From JAWLDB01 sp041686915 (GTDB lineage Bacteria > Bacillota > UBA994 > UBA5500), in the NCBI GenBank assembly GCA_041686915.1, contig JAWLDB010000002.1, positions 1 through 63,365 of the forward strand: a stretch of DNA of 63,365 nt, in the 5' to 3' direction. The notes under the pieces are model-generated. The model was given only the letters and a program-made list of their open reading frames with translations. It was not told the DNA's origin and did no database searches. Shown here piece after piece: positions 41,370 to 50,676 of this stretch. A program made the translations under genes and the position numbers. Positions within the stretch are counted from its first letter, which is position 1. The number at the start of each line of letters is the position of its first letter.

Positions 41370-42596
41370 TTAGACCAGTTTCACCAGGTGGTAGTCTTTC
41401 TTGCCCTTGCGCAGCTCGATAACCCCATCCTTGGCATCATCTCTGGTGAGTGCCCGGCCGATGTCAGTCACGCGCTGACCATTTACATAAGCCCCACCCT
41501 GCTGAATGGAGCGGCGTGCCTCACTCTTGGATGAAACTAGCCCAACCTGCACCATAGCATCAAGCAAGCTGAGGCCATCCCCAAACTCGGACACGCCGAT
41601 TTCGGTACTCGGGGTAGCTTCCGTCAGGCCACCACCACTGAAGAGCGCCTTGGCTGCCTCCTCTGCCTTCTTAGCCTCTGCCTCACCATGTACCAGCTTG
41701 CTGATCTCGTAAGCCAAGACTTGCTTGGCTTGGTTAATCTCTGCGCCTTCCAGCGCACCCAATCTCCTGACCTCGTCCATTGGCAGGAAGGTAAAGATTG
41801 CTAGCAGCTTTTCAACGTCGGCGTCATCTATGTTACGCCAATACTGGTAGAACTCGTAAGGCGATGTACGGTTTGCATCGAGCCAAACTGCTCCTGACTC
41901 GGTCTTCCCCATCTTCTTGCCGCTGCTAGTCATCAGAAGCGGTGCGGTGAGAGCGTATGCTTCCTGGCGCTCCAACCGGCGAATCAAATCGGCTCCAGCC
42001 AAGATGTTCGACCACTGATCGTCCCCACCATACTGCAAACGGCAGCCGTATTTGCGGTTTAGCACCAGGAAGTCATAGGCCTGCAGCAGCATATAGTTGA
42101 ACTCGATGAAAGACAGACCTTTTTCCATGCGGCTCCTGAAGCACTCAGCCGTTAACATGCGATTCACCGAGAAGTGAACACCCACTTCCCGCAAGAACTC
42201 GACGTAGTTCATGGGTTTAATCCAATCAGCATTGTTAACAATGATGGCCTTGCCGTCGCTGAAATCCAGGAAGCGGGACAACTGCCCCTTAATACCTTGA
42301 ATGTTCTGCTCGATCTGTTCCATCGTTAGCATCTGGCGCATTTCAGTCTTGCCGCTGGGATCTCCAATCAGGCCTGTGCCCCCGCCAACCACTGCGATCG
42401 GCCGGTGACCATGCCGCTGCATGTGGGCCAGGGCCATGACCGTGACTAGATGCCCTACATGAAGACTGTCAGCAGTAGGGTCATAACCTACATATACAGT
42501 TACCTGCTCCTTCTGCAAAAGTTCAATCAGCGGCTCTTCATGGCTCATCTGCTGCACGAATCCGCGTTCCTTAAGTACATCAAATACGTTGTTCAT
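41370..42596 (-). CDS. tyrS: Tyrosyl-tRNA synthetase
   Basis: A 408-residue class I synthetase charging tRNA-Tyr. YVGYDPTADSLHVGHL (HIGH motif), GDPSGKTEMR, QYGGDDQWSNI and KMGKTESGAVWLD (KMSKS-type) identify the TyrZ-like long form. The C-terminal ~65 residues are an S4 RNA-binding domain (SKSEARRSIQQGGAYVNG). GAGGAGG lies 8 bases before ATG 42596. Unlike gltX and cysS it has no recognisable T-box; only a short hairpin (GATGCAG/CTGCATC, near 42613-42637) lies in its leader. Confidence 0.96.
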   Translation of the reverse strand: MNNVFDVLKERGFVQQMSHEEPLIELLQKEQVTVYVGYDPTADSLHVGHLVTVMALAHMQRHGHRPIAVVGGGTGLIGDPSGKTEMRQMLTMEQIEQNIQGIKGQLSRFLDFSDGKAIIVNNADWIKPMNYVEFLREVGVHFSVNRMLTAECFRSRMEKGLSFIEFNYMLLQAYDFLVLNRKYGCRLQYGGDDQWSNILAGADLIRRLERQEAYALTAPLLMTSSGKKMGKTESGAVWLDANRTSPYEFYQYWRNIDDADVEKLLAIFTFLPMDEVRRLGALEGAEINQAKQVLAYEISKLVHGEAEAKKAEEAAKALFSGGGLTEATPSTEIGVSEFGDGLSLLDAMVQVGLVSSKSEARRSIQQGGAYVNGQRVTDIGRALTRDDAKDGVIELRKGKKDYHLVKLV

Positions 42597-42715
42597 AGCC
42601 TACCTCCTCTAGATGCAGCTTGCGTCTGACTGCATCTCCAGAAGCAGCCAGAGTTTATTTCCCGTGTATATAGATGTTTATACACTATCATAAGCAGGCA
42701 GCGCTCTGCAATGCC

Positions 42716-43033
42716 TCACCCTGCCCGAGTCCTCTCGCGCCGGCGCACCTGGCTTAACCGGTAGAAAAGCGCCACTGCAGAGATAGCCGGGCCCCAAAGG
42801 GAAGTAGCCAACACCACATCAGCAACCCCATATCCACCCGCCAAGAAGACCATGATAGCCCAGGTAACTACATGGCCCAGTGTGATAATGCCCACGACCA
42901 CAAACAGCTCGGCCAGCAAATCTCGACGGTGAACGAAAGCTGCGCCTACGCTGAACATGGCAGCAACCCCTAGCGCCGTAACAGCTATTACATACAAGTT
43001 CCAAAGCACCCCCTTGTCTCGTTGCCACTCCAT
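42716..43033 (-). CDS. Small three-helix membrane protein
   Basis: A 105-residue protein with three hydrophobic segments (about residues 12-33, 40-64, 70-92) and a basic C terminus (SQVRRRERTRAG), placing the tail in the cytoplasm. No family is recognised. The ribosome site before ATG 43033 is weak. The reading frame is well filled with hydrophobic blocks and lies in otherwise empty sequence, which supports it as real. Confidence 0.6.
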   Translation of the reverse strand: MEWQRDKGVLWNLYVIAVTALGVAAMFSVGAAFVHRRDLLAELFVVVGIITLGHVVTWAIMVFLAGGYGVADVVLATSLWGPAISAVALFYRLSQVRRRERTRAG

Positions 43034-43119
43034 ATTTCCAGATGTTTAGTTCCCTTTCCTCCCTGTCCTTTGGGTCATTTGAGACCTGTTAACGAATAGC
43101 ATGTATGGGGGTGTTCAGC

Positions 43120-44451
43120 ATGAAGTTGCTAATAAAGCACGGTCAGATTATCACCATGAACCCGTTGGAAGAGATTGTGATAGGCGACATACTGATTGAA
43201 GATGGCCGGATAGCCGGCATCGGCAGATTTGAAGCATCTGAAGTAGATGAAGTGATTGATGCACGAGACAGGACTATTATACCTGGGTTCGTGCAAACCC
43301 ACGTGCATCTCTGCCAGACGCTGTTTAGAGGGCAGGCTGATGACCTGCAGCTGCTACCATGGCTGCGCGAGCGGATTTGGCCTTTAGAAGCCGCACATGA
43401 CCCGGACTCGGTCTTTAACTCGGCCGTGCTGGGCATCGCTGAGCTGATTAAGGGCGGCACTACGACTATCCTGGACATGGAAACGGTGCATCACACTGAA
43501 GCCGCCCTGGAAGCGATAGCTGCGACCGGCATACGTGCGGTGACCGGTAAAGTGATGATGGATGCCGGGGAGCATTTACCGCCTGGGTTACGGGAGACGA
43601 CGGCTGGTTCTTTGCAGGAAAGCGTCGACTTGTTGGAACGTTGGCACCTAAGGTGCAACGGTCGCATGCATTACGCCTTTTCTCCCCGCTTTGTCCTGTC
43701 CTGCAGCGAAGAACTGCTGCTCTCGATAAGTGACTTGGCCGCCAAATACGGTGTCCTGATACATACCCATGCAGCTGAGAGCCTGATTGAAGTCGGGACG
43801 GTGCAAGCTCTGACTGGAAGGCGTAACGTGCACTATCTGGACCACTTGGGATTGACCGGTCCGAATCTTGTATTGGCCCACTGTATCTGGTTGGATGAGC
43901 AGGAAAAGCAGCTGCTGGCCAAACGCGGTGTGAAGGTTGCCCACTGTCCAAGCAGCAATCTCAAACTCGCATCCGGGATAGCAGATATCCCTGGGCTTTG
44001 CCATTTGGGAGTAGCAATTGGGCTAGGAGCAGACGGCGCTCCCTGCAATAACAATCTCAGCATGCTGCAGGAGATGCGACTGGCAGCCTTACTGCACAAA
44101 CCTGCTTACGGACCGACCGCCATGGACGCCCGCACCGTGCTACGCATGGCTACGATAGAAGGTGCCAAAGCCCTAGGTTTGGAAAACGAGATCGGCAGCA
44201 TTGAAGCAGGCAAGAAGGCTGACCTGGCAATCCTCAACCTGAACAAGCTGCATACGTTCCCCTCAGCGGGGGCAGACCCTGTCTCCGGCATCGTCTATGC
44301 AGCCCGCGACACTGACGTAGAAGCAGTATTTGTTGACGGACAGATGGTGATGAGAAATCACGCGTTAACCACTATCGATGAGGAGCAAGTTTTGTTGACG
44401 AGCAACCGCAGCATCAACCGGCTGTTGACCAGTTGCGGTCTCAAGGCATAG
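43120..44451 (+). CDS. Amidohydrolase of the 5'-deoxyadenosine / S-adenosylhomocysteine deaminase group
   Basis: A 443-residue metal-dependent deaminase of the TrzN/MtaD type. Metal ligands: QTHVHLCQ (HxH), IHTHAAES (His), LAHCIWLDE (His) and GLGADGAPCNNN (Asp). The N- and C-terminal beta sandwich and the AGKKADLAI block are standard. It probably deaminates adenosine-type nucleosides; cytosine or guanine deaminase relatives share the fold, so the exact substrate is open. ATG 43120 is 6 bases after GGGGGTG. It is a single gene with its own terminator. Confidence 0.87.
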   Translation: MKLLIKHGQIITMNPLEEIVIGDILIEDGRIAGIGRFEASEVDEVIDARDRTIIPGFVQTHVHLCQTLFRGQADDLQLLPWLRERIWPLEAAHDPDSVFNSAVLGIAELIKGGTTTILDMETVHHTEAALEAIAATGIRAVTGKVMMDAGEHLPPGLRETTAGSLQESVDLLERWHLRCNGRMHYAFSPRFVLSCSEELLLSISDLAAKYGVLIHTHAAESLIEVGTVQALTGRRNVHYLDHLGLTGPNLVLAHCIWLDEQEKQLLAKRGVKVAHCPSSNLKLASGIADIPGLCHLGVAIGLGADGAPCNNNLSMLQEMRLAALLHKPAYGPTAMDARTVLRMATIEGAKALGLENEIGSIEAGKKADLAILNLNKLHTFPSAGADPVSGIVYAARDTDVEAVFVDGQMVMRNHALTTIDEEQVLLTSNRSINRLLTSCGLKA

Positions 44452-44456
44452 AGCAA

Positions 44457-44488
44457 AAGAGGGCATCCCCCGCGGGATGCCCTCTTGC
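44457..44488. terminator. Terminator between convergent genes
   Basis: A perfect 13-bp stem AAGAGGGCATCCC/GGGATGCCCTCTT with a 4-base loop. Confidence 0.9.
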
Positions 44489-44502
44489 GATGCATATGTA
44501 TC

Positions 44503-44715
44503 TCAGCCCTTGATCACATCGTAACCAATCTCAGCAATAGCTCCTTCCAAGGTATCCTGAGACAGCTTGCTCTCGTCAAACAGAATTTTGACCTGCTTGG
44601 TATCCAGATTAACGTCCACCGACTTTACGCCGTCAAGGCCCGATAGAGCCTTGGTGACGTTCATTTTGCAATGCCCGCAGGACATGCCGTCCACTATCAT
44701 AGTAACTTCCTTCAC
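44503..44715 (-). CDS. HMA-domain metal-binding protein (CopZ-like)
   Basis: A 70-residue heavy-metal-associated domain with the metal loop GMSCGHC (CxxC) and the full ferredoxin-like beta-alpha-beta pattern (VDGMSCGHCKMNVTKAL ... VKILFD ... AIAEIGYDV). Such proteins carry Cu(I) or similar ions to P-type ATPases or sensors. GTG 44715 is 6 bases after AGGGGGTG; ATG 44700 is an alternative. No ATPase gene is adjacent. A 21-base palindrome lies just upstream and may control it. Confidence 0.92.
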   Translation of the reverse strand: MKEVTMIVDGMSCGHCKMNVTKALSGLDGVKSVDVNLDTKQVKILFDESKLSQDTLEGAIAEIGYDVIKG

Positions 44716-44736
44716 CAGTTGCACCCCCTTAACTAT

Positions 44737-44757
44737 ATGAGAATTCCTCTCATATTT
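44737..44757. promoter_or_regulatory. Palindromic operator candidate of the HMA gene
   Basis: ATATGAGA-ATTCC-TCTCATAT has perfect 8-bp arms with a 5-base centre, 22 bases upstream of the HMA start. Its size suits a dimeric metal-responsive repressor; which one is unknown. Confidence 0.5.
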
Positions 44758-44844
44758 ATGTTACTGGATAAAGCAATGGAATGTCAATATCCAACGCTGC
44801 CACTATTTTGCACCAGTAGCAGGGGATGTATAACACCCAACGTT

Positions 44845-46731
44845 CTAGCGTACCCCGCCACCGCCACCGCCGCCACCAAAACCTCCTCCACCGGAGAAAC
44901 CGCCTCCGCGCCCGGCTCCAGAGGATTTGGGCGTTGTGGCCGCTCGTAAAGAGGACTGCATAGTACTGGTGATGGAGTTTAGGCCATGACTGAGGCCTAG
45001 CACGCCCATGTGACCATGATGGAAATAGAACCAACCGTAGGCAAAGCGATAGTTGCCCTGCTGCAGATTGGGATACACCAGCTCCAACTGCTTGAGCACT
45101 TCTTTGGCTACACCGAGGCTGATAGCATAAACCAGATAGTGCTCCCAGATAACGAGGGACGGTATGCCATGCTGATCTAGTTGCGAGAAGTGCTGCAGGA
45201 AGCGTTTGAAGGCCTGCCAGCGAACATAGTCCTCCTCGCCCCGCCTAGACCGACGGCGCAAACCAACAGCTGCCAACAGGATGAAGATGCCTGCCAGGAA
45301 GAAGCCAATACCGCTGAAGACCACGCCGGATCTCGCGGTAAAGAAGAGGATGCCAAAACCGAGCAGAAACGAAGCCACGCCTGAGACCGTAAGAATGGTA
45401 GCACCGCGCGTAATCTCTGGTCCGTTGTCAAAGAACCCAAGCTCGTCGCCGCGGAAGCGCACGATACCGGACCAGCCGTCCCAGAAGGTCTTGAAACGTT
45501 GGGGGCTGCGCTTGGCAAAGCGTTCAATGTCAGCAAAGCTGAGCCCGTCGCCCTCCTTATCGACAGTTTCAAACAGAAACTCAAGTAGATCCTGCTCATG
45601 CTTGCTCAGCCCATCATTCTTATCCAGCCTGGTCAGCTGGTAACCCACCTCTTCCTTGCCAAACAAACCACGCCGCTCCACTGAATACTCTTCAATCCGC
45701 ATGTAGCCCCGGCGGGCTAGGTCGACGATGGTAGCCGTCAGGTCATCAAAGTTTGGCAATCCGAACCGCCAGAGCACACCCATCTCTGCTGGGCTGTAAT
45801 CTCCGGGCAGTTCACGGTAGTAGTCTCCATCAAACATAGTTTCATGCCTGCGCCCATATCTGCGCCGAGTATTCAACGCCAGGAAGAGACCAACCAGGGG
45901 GATTAGAGCCCCCATGGCCAAATCAATGCGGCTTAACCATCTACTTCTGTTAGCTTCCTCTGCCAAGGCCCCCTCTTCACGCAGGATAGTATCGAGGGCA
46001 TCCATGTTGGTGTACCGAGCATTCTGGCCGGTAATCAGGCGGGTAGGGAAGGTAACCCGTCCCTCCAGGAACGTACGGGCGGGCAAGGGACTAATGTCCC
46101 AAGTGACTTCCTTTCCGGATGGAATGTCCACCACGCCACTCAACGGACCATGCCCCCAGGCTCGCACCTGCTCTTGTGTTGCACCGTTTGGCAGCGTCAG
46201 GCGCACGGAGACGTTATCAACGCTCTGGTCCCACTCGGCCCCGACCCATTGCCAATAAAGCTCAGCCACGTCGTTATGTACTTTGACCTGATTTAGGACG
46301 CGGTAACTGATGGTGAATGTCTTTGTCTCGTTAATCGCCGAAAAGCTCCAGTCGACATATAGGCGACTGCTCTGCTCCTGGGTGTAGAAGGTACCAGCGG
46401 GACCAAAATCAGTGGCTCCCGGACGGTAGGTTAAAGGCTTACCATTCTCCGCAACGGTGACATCGACAATTGAGACCCCAGGGTCCCTGTTGATCCATTG
46501 ATACATACCGCTGAACGTTCCGCTAAACTCTGCAGTGCGTTGCTCCACAATCTGCAGTGAACCGTCGGGCAGAACTTCTGCGTCAAGCTGCAGGTTAGTG
46601 AAGCGGAAGGAGCGGGCTTCTGCCTCCCCTGGAACCAGCAGAAAGCTAGCAGCCAGGACAAGGGAAAGAATAGCGAGAGCTACCCACCGGAGCTTGCCTG
46701 GCTTCAACGCAGCTTTACTTGAAATCCACAT
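44845..46731 (-). CDS. DUF2207-family membrane protein with Gly-rich C terminus
   Basis: A 628-residue protein. It has a signal peptide (hydrophobic residues ~15-33, ending VPGEAEA) and an exported ~220-residue beta domain starting FRFTNLQLDAEVLPDGSL. A membrane helix (~270-290) is followed by a cytoplasmic winged-helix-like region (MGVLWRFGLPNFDDLTATIVDLA), two more helices and a C terminus ending in a run of Gly (SGGGGFGGGGGGG). This is the DUF2207 architecture often paired with LemA. ATG 46731 overlaps the LemA gene end by 17 bases and has no strong ribosome site, so coupling is likely. The role is unknown. Confidence 0.87.
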   Translation of the reverse strand: MWISSKAALKPGKLRWVALAILSLVLAASFLLVPGEAEARSFRFTNLQLDAEVLPDGSLQIVEQRTAEFSGTFSGMYQWINRDPGVSIVDVTVAENGKPLTYRPGATDFGPAGTFYTQEQSSRLYVDWSFSAINETKTFTISYRVLNQVKVHNDVAELYWQWVGAEWDQSVDNVSVRLTLPNGATQEQVRAWGHGPLSGVVDIPSGKEVTWDISPLPARTFLEGRVTFPTRLITGQNARYTNMDALDTILREEGALAEEANRSRWLSRIDLAMGALIPLVGLFLALNTRRRYGRRHETMFDGDYYRELPGDYSPAEMGVLWRFGLPNFDDLTATIVDLARRGYMRIEEYSVERRGLFGKEEVGYQLTRLDKNDGLSKHEQDLLEFLFETVDKEGDGLSFADIERFAKRSPQRFKTFWDGWSGIVRFRGDELGFFDNGPEITRGATILTVSGVASFLLGFGILFFTARSGVVFSGIGFFLAGIFILLAAVGLRRRSRRGEEDYVRWQAFKRFLQHFSQLDQHGIPSLVIWEHYLVYAISLGVAKEVLKQLELVYPNLQQGNYRFAYGWFYFHHGHMGVLGLSHGLNSITSTMQSSLRAATTPKSSGAGRGGGFSGGGGFGGGGGGGGVR

Positions 46732-47272
46732 TGACGGGACCACGGGCTGCAGGCTCGCCATCGAGGTTGAAGTACTCTACTTCGTGGAAGCCAAACATGC
46801 CTGCCACCAGATTGTTTGGGAACACCTGCACTGTTGTATTGAACCGCTGCACGGTATCATTGTAGAACTGGCGAGAGAAAGCTATCTTGCTTTCGGTGTT
46901 GCTTAGTTCTTCCTGCAGTTGGCGGAAGTTGCTGTCTGCTTTCAACTGGGGATAGTTTTCTGCCACAGCGAACAAGGTCTTCAGGGCACCTGTGAGCTGA
47001 TGCTCAGCACCTGCATGTTCAGCCACGCTACCGGCGCTCATGGCCCGGGTGCGAGCGTTGGTGACACTCTCAAGCGTTTCACGCTCGTGGGTCATGTAGC
47101 CTTTAACTGTGTTTACCAGGTTAGGAATCAGATCATAACGACGCCTGAGCTGCACGTCGATCTGTGACCAGGCATTCTTCACCCTCTGCCTAAGCTGTAC
47201 CAAACGGTTGTAAACACTCATCAGGAAAAGACCAACCACCGCAATCAGACCAATACCGATTAACCAAGGCAT
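46715..47272 (-). CDS. lemA: LemA-family protein
   Basis: A 185-residue protein with one N-terminal membrane helix (about residues 3-21) and a long helical body. The family core is clear: VKNAWSQIDVQLRRRYDLIP, LVNTVKGYMTHE, ENYPQLKADSNF, LSNTESKIAFSRQFYND and VFPNNLVAGMFGF. ATG 47272 is 6 bases after GGGAGGTGG. It lies directly upstream of the DUF2207 gene and overlaps it. LemA proteins are envelope-associated and their function is not settled. Confidence 0.93.
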   Translation of the reverse strand: MPWLIGIGLIAVVGLFLMSVYNRLVQLRQRVKNAWSQIDVQLRRRYDLIPNLVNTVKGYMTHERETLESVTNARTRAMSAGSVAEHAGAEHQLTGALKTLFAVAENYPQLKADSNFRQLQEELSNTESKIAFSRQFYNDTVQRFNTTVQVFPNNLVAGMFGFHEVEYFNLDGEPAARGPVNVDFK

Positions 47273-47495
47273 TTTACTCCACCTCCCGGAATAATTGACC
47301 ACACCTGTACAGTAGATTGATACGCAGGCTATTGCACAAAGTTTCTTTGTCTCTTATAGAGTGCGCAAAAACCCGGTCAGACTATCTCTCCTGTACAAGC
47401 GCACTTTGGGCATCTTACACTTATTTCTTAAGAAACGGTGATGTTCCCTGCCTGACGGTTGAGTTCGTGACAGGAAACAACCCCGACAAAAGACG

Positions 47496-47511
47496 CCACG
47501 GCATGCCGTGG
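47496..47511 (-). terminator. Palindromic hairpin downstream of the M1-like peptidase gene
   Basis: CCACGGCATGCCGTGG is a perfect 16-base palindrome followed on the minus strand by CGTCTTTTG. The rest of 47273-47547 shows no gene. Confidence 0.5.
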
Positions 47512-47547
47512 GGCTACGAGTGGGTGGATGTCAATCCGCAAGAAGAG

Positions 47548-48765
47548 TTATGCCCGTAGCCAGCTGTCAAACTGCTGCGCTACCTGCGTGCCCCCTACGT
47601 TGTCCAGCAAATTCAGGAAACCATTGGTAGTGATGACTTTTTCGCTAAATCTTCTCTTAAGCACCTCATCCATCTTCTCCGGGCCGATCAGCTGCGCCAG
47701 GTCCCAAAGCAGCAGTGCTCCCTTGGTGTAGAGCACGCCATGAGCGGACTCGTCATTGCGCGAGAGGCCCCGGATTGGCGGAAGCCCGGCAGCCTTTGCA
47801 CGCATCGTAGTCACCAGTTGCCCTACTTCGGCTTGTCCGTACCTGCTCTCAAACGCTTTCATCGAAGAGTACTCAGCAAATGACTCATTCAACCAATCTT
47901 CCCAGCTATCTATCCTCGCACCTGTCCACCAGAGATGGGCGAATTCGTGCGCAATAAACCGGAATAAGCGGTTCCCGCTGGCCGCCTGGTAGCCCTGGAG
48001 GTCAGAAAGCATGACCATGCCTGGGCGAACATACCCGCCACCTCGTTTGCGCGGGGCTATGATTACATCCAGATGGCGGTCCTGGTCATCCTTGAACCAG
48101 TTCTGGTAAAAGTCCAAAATCCATTCTCCGTCTGCGAGAATAGCCCGAATGCCTTCCTGGTTCTCACCTGCAGTGTGGTGAATGGCCATGCTCGCCCGAC
48201 CGGAGCACCCCGTGGCTTGCTGCAAGTCAGGAGCAGCAGCTATAGTGATATCCATGGTCGGCAGCTCAGAGGAGAGTGTCCACTTACCGTCACTCCCGGC
48301 AACTTTTCCAGTTCCGGTAACGCGATACTCAGGGTTAATCTCCAGGTCAACCTGGTATGTAAACAAGCCACCGTGCGGATCCCACGGGAACCAAGGTGTG
48401 TAAAGGCCTAGCTCTGTCCACTCAGGGGTTAGCCGGTTTACATCCCATTCATCGAAGATCAGATGAGGCAGCCGGCCTGAGTAGTCAAAAGTCAGCTCAG
48501 TTTCCTGACCTGGTTGGAGCATCTCCTTAAACACCAGTTCCCAAGCATCTGCCTCGCCGGCAAACTGATATCCGGCGTTACCCTGATGGATGTACTCCTG
48601 CAGGAGCGCACCGCTAATGGACTTCACCTTCAAATCCTGATGTAATAACACAGTCAGTTTATCCGTCATCTCTTGGGCCTTGAACAAGATTCTTACTCTG
48701 GCGGCTACCGATTGCTCAATCGGGTCCAGTTTGAGTTTGATGTCATAAAAAGAACAATTACCCAC
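47548..48765 (-). CDS. M1-type metallopeptidase, short form
   Basis: A 405-residue gluzincin. The zinc motif is FIAHEFAHLWW (HExxH) with the third ligand Glu 18 residues after the second His (LNESFAEY). An N-terminal M1-like beta domain precedes it (HLIFDEWDVNRL, LYTPWFPWDP). The helical C-terminal domain of classic aminopeptidase N is missing. No GxMEN motif is evident, which casts some doubt on aminopeptidase specificity. GTG 48765 is 7 bases after GGAGGGG; ATG 48771 is possible. No signal peptide is seen. It forms a single-gene unit. Confidence 0.86.
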   Translation of the reverse strand: MGNCSFYDIKLKLDPIEQSVAARVRILFKAQEMTDKLTVLLHQDLKVKSISGALLQEYIHQGNAGYQFAGEADAWELVFKEMLQPGQETELTFDYSGRLPHLIFDEWDVNRLTPEWTELGLYTPWFPWDPHGGLFTYQVDLEINPEYRVTGTGKVAGSDGKWTLSSELPTMDITIAAAPDLQQATGCSGRASMAIHHTAGENQEGIRAILADGEWILDFYQNWFKDDQDRHLDVIIAPRKRGGGYVRPGMVMLSDLQGYQAASGNRLFRFIAHEFAHLWWTGARIDSWEDWLNESFAEYSSMKAFESRYGQAEVGQLVTTMRAKAAGLPPIRGLSRNDESAHGVLYTKGALLLWDLAQLIGPEKMDEVLKRRFSEKVITTNGFLNLLDNVGGTQVAQQFDSWLRA

Positions 48766-48945
48766 GGTCATTCCCCTCCCAGTAAAATCCATTCGAAACA
48801 TATATCTTATTTATAAAGGTTTCCCTTAATATTGTCAATCTAACAGGGCATTATCTTCTGCTATTCGTTTAAACCGCGGATTTACCAATATTGACGCTCA
48901 AGGAGAGGCAGGATGGTAACTCCCAGATCCCCTTCTAAGGGTAAA

Positions 48946-48973
48946 AAGCAGCGGCGGCCAATAGGCCGCCGCT
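48946..48973 (-). terminator. Terminator of the cysteine-desulfurase-like gene
   Basis: AGCGGCGGCC/GGCCGCCGCT with a 4-base loop; minus-strand tail is GCTTTTT. Confidence 0.85.
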
Positions 48974-48989
48974 TCGCTCAGCAATGGGA

Positions 48990-50444
48990 CTACAGACGCA
49001 ACCAGGCAGCTGGCTTGGTAGGCGACTCCCCTCTATGTCTAAACTCATTAGTCCTTCCGTCATATAGATAGTCGCCTCGCAATCTGTCTATGTTCGCTAC
49101 TGTCTGTTTGAAAGCCGCCACAATGCACTCTATCTCGCTATCTGTGGTTACAGGGTGAAGCGATACCCTTACCCAACCAGGCTTTGCGGAGAGGTCCCCT
49201 TTGTCGATATTGTTGGTTATTTTCGCCGACTGTTCTCTTCCTACACCTAACAGGTAATGACCATATGTGCCTGCGCAGGAGCATCCCCCCCTCACCTGTA
49301 TGCCAAAGCGGTCATTCAGGACCTTCACCAGCAGGTTATAGTGAATCCCGTCTACGTAGACTGAGACAATCCCCAGGCGTTCTCGCATTTCTCCCTCCAA
49401 AATATGCAGACTGGGGATGGTATCTAACCCAGAGAACAGCCGGCGCAGCAGCTCGTGTTCCCTTGCCAACATCAGATCGCTGGACATCTTTTCTTTCAAC
49501 TGAACGCTCAGCGCGGCCCTGATCGCCTGCAGAAACCCGGGTGTACCGCCATCTTCCCGCAGTTCAATATCGTGTATATACTTGTGCCCCCAGGGACTGG
49601 TCCAATCAACGGTTCCACCCCCGGGATTGTCCGGTATCGCGTTGTCATGTATATTGCGGTTAAATATCAACACCCCTGAGGAGCCGGGCCCTCCCAAGAA
49701 CTTGTGGGGTGAGAAATAGACGGCGTCCAAATACGCCAACGGGTCCGCAGGATGCATATCAATGTCAACGTAGGGAGCGCTGGCGGCAAAGTCAACAAAG
49801 CATAGCCCGTCATGCTGGTGCATCAATTTGGCCATAGCATGGTAGGGGGTAACGATACCAGTAACGTTTGAACACGCTGTGAAGGCGCCTATCTTCAACC
49901 TGCGCCCGCGATAACGTTGCAATTGGTGCTCTAAGCGGTTTAGATCTATCAAGCCGTCCGGCCCTGGCTCGAGACAGACTACGTCTGCGCAGGTCTCGCG
50001 CCAGGAGATATGATTGGAGTGGTGTTCCATATGAGTTACAAAGACAACAGGACGGTCATCCTCTGGCAGCCTGAGAAATGGTTTCATACGCTCGCAGATG
50101 CGTAATCCCATAATTCTCTGCAGTTTGTTGACGACGCCAGTCATGCCAGCTTCTGCGGTAATGATCACATCATTTAGCCCTGCGTTGACATGCCGTTTCA
50201 GCAGCTGATGCGCCTGGTGGTAAAGCCTGGTCATGGCCATTCCAGTTTCACTGGACTCAGAATGCGTGTTGCCCACATATGGGCCTACCTGTTCCAGCAT
50301 GGCCTGCTCGATCGGCCTGTATAGTCTCCCGCTTGCTGTCCAGTCAGCATAAAGCATGCGCACCTCGCCGTAAGGGGTTCGAAAGACCTGCCCATTGCCA
50401 ACGACGTTGTCCCTGTACACGCTAAACCGCTGCTCTAAGTTCAT
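48990..50444 (-). CDS. Cysteine desulfurase / selenocysteine lyase-like class-V aminotransferase
   Basis: A 484-residue fold-type I PLP enzyme, longer than SufS (about 400). Seen: YADWTASGRLYRPIE, VGNTHSESSETG, EHHSNHISW, VDFAASAPYVDIDM, the PLP-lysine block FSPHKFLGGPGSSGVLIF and the cysteine loop VRGGCSCAGTYGHYLL. The cysteines keep sulfur or selenium transfer plausible. The extra length lies mainly in the C-terminal half. ATG 50444 is 7 bases after AGGAGGCGA. No iron-sulfur scaffold gene is adjacent, so its sulfur acceptor is unknown. Confidence 0.87.
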   Translation of the reverse strand: MNLEQRFSVYRDNVVGNGQVFRTPYGEVRMLYADWTASGRLYRPIEQAMLEQVGPYVGNTHSESSETGMAMTRLYHQAHQLLKRHVNAGLNDVIITAEAGMTGVVNKLQRIMGLRICERMKPFLRLPEDDRPVVFVTHMEHHSNHISWRETCADVVCLEPGPDGLIDLNRLEHQLQRYRGRRLKIGAFTACSNVTGIVTPYHAMAKLMHQHDGLCFVDFAASAPYVDIDMHPADPLAYLDAVYFSPHKFLGGPGSSGVLIFNRNIHDNAIPDNPGGGTVDWTSPWGHKYIHDIELREDGGTPGFLQAIRAALSVQLKEKMSSDLMLAREHELLRRLFSGLDTIPSLHILEGEMRERLGIVSVYVDGIHYNLLVKVLNDRFGIQVRGGCSCAGTYGHYLLGVGREQSAKITNNIDKGDLSAKPGWVRVSLHPVTTDSEIECIVAAFKQTVANIDRLRGDYLYDGRTNEFRHRGESPTKPAAWLRL

Positions 50445-50564
50445 TGGCTCGCCTCCTCGCATGCTTTCCCAGAGAGTTCGATTTCAGCGCAATCTCATTC
50501 CTGTAACTAGGTCTAAAGCTTACATTAAATATCTATGCCAGTGGATAGATAAAGGGAACAGAAG

Positions 50565-50590
50565 AGGGCACGCCTCGTACGGCGTGCCCT
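50565..50590. terminator. Hairpin in the asd / desulfurase-like intergenic region
   Basis: AGGGCACGCC/GGCGTGCCCT with a 6-base loop; a second hairpin behind the asd gene. The rest of 50445-50676 holds nothing I can name. Confidence 0.5.
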
Positions 50591-50635
50591 GGGGTTGTGC
50601 TATACCCGACTTACCCGGAAGCGCAACCTCATAAA

Positions 50636-50672
50636 GATACATCCCCGCGGACAACGTCCGCGGGGATGTATC
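50636..50672 (-). terminator. Terminator of asd
   Basis: A perfect 17-bp stem (50636-50652 with 50656-50672) and a 3-base loop directly after the asd stop. Confidence 0.85.
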
Positions 50673-50676
50673 ATAC

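Noticed and set aside
50565..50672. Two close hairpins as a CRISPR-like or mobile repeat
   Set aside because: The stems differ in sequence and length and no spacer periodicity exists; terminators explain them.
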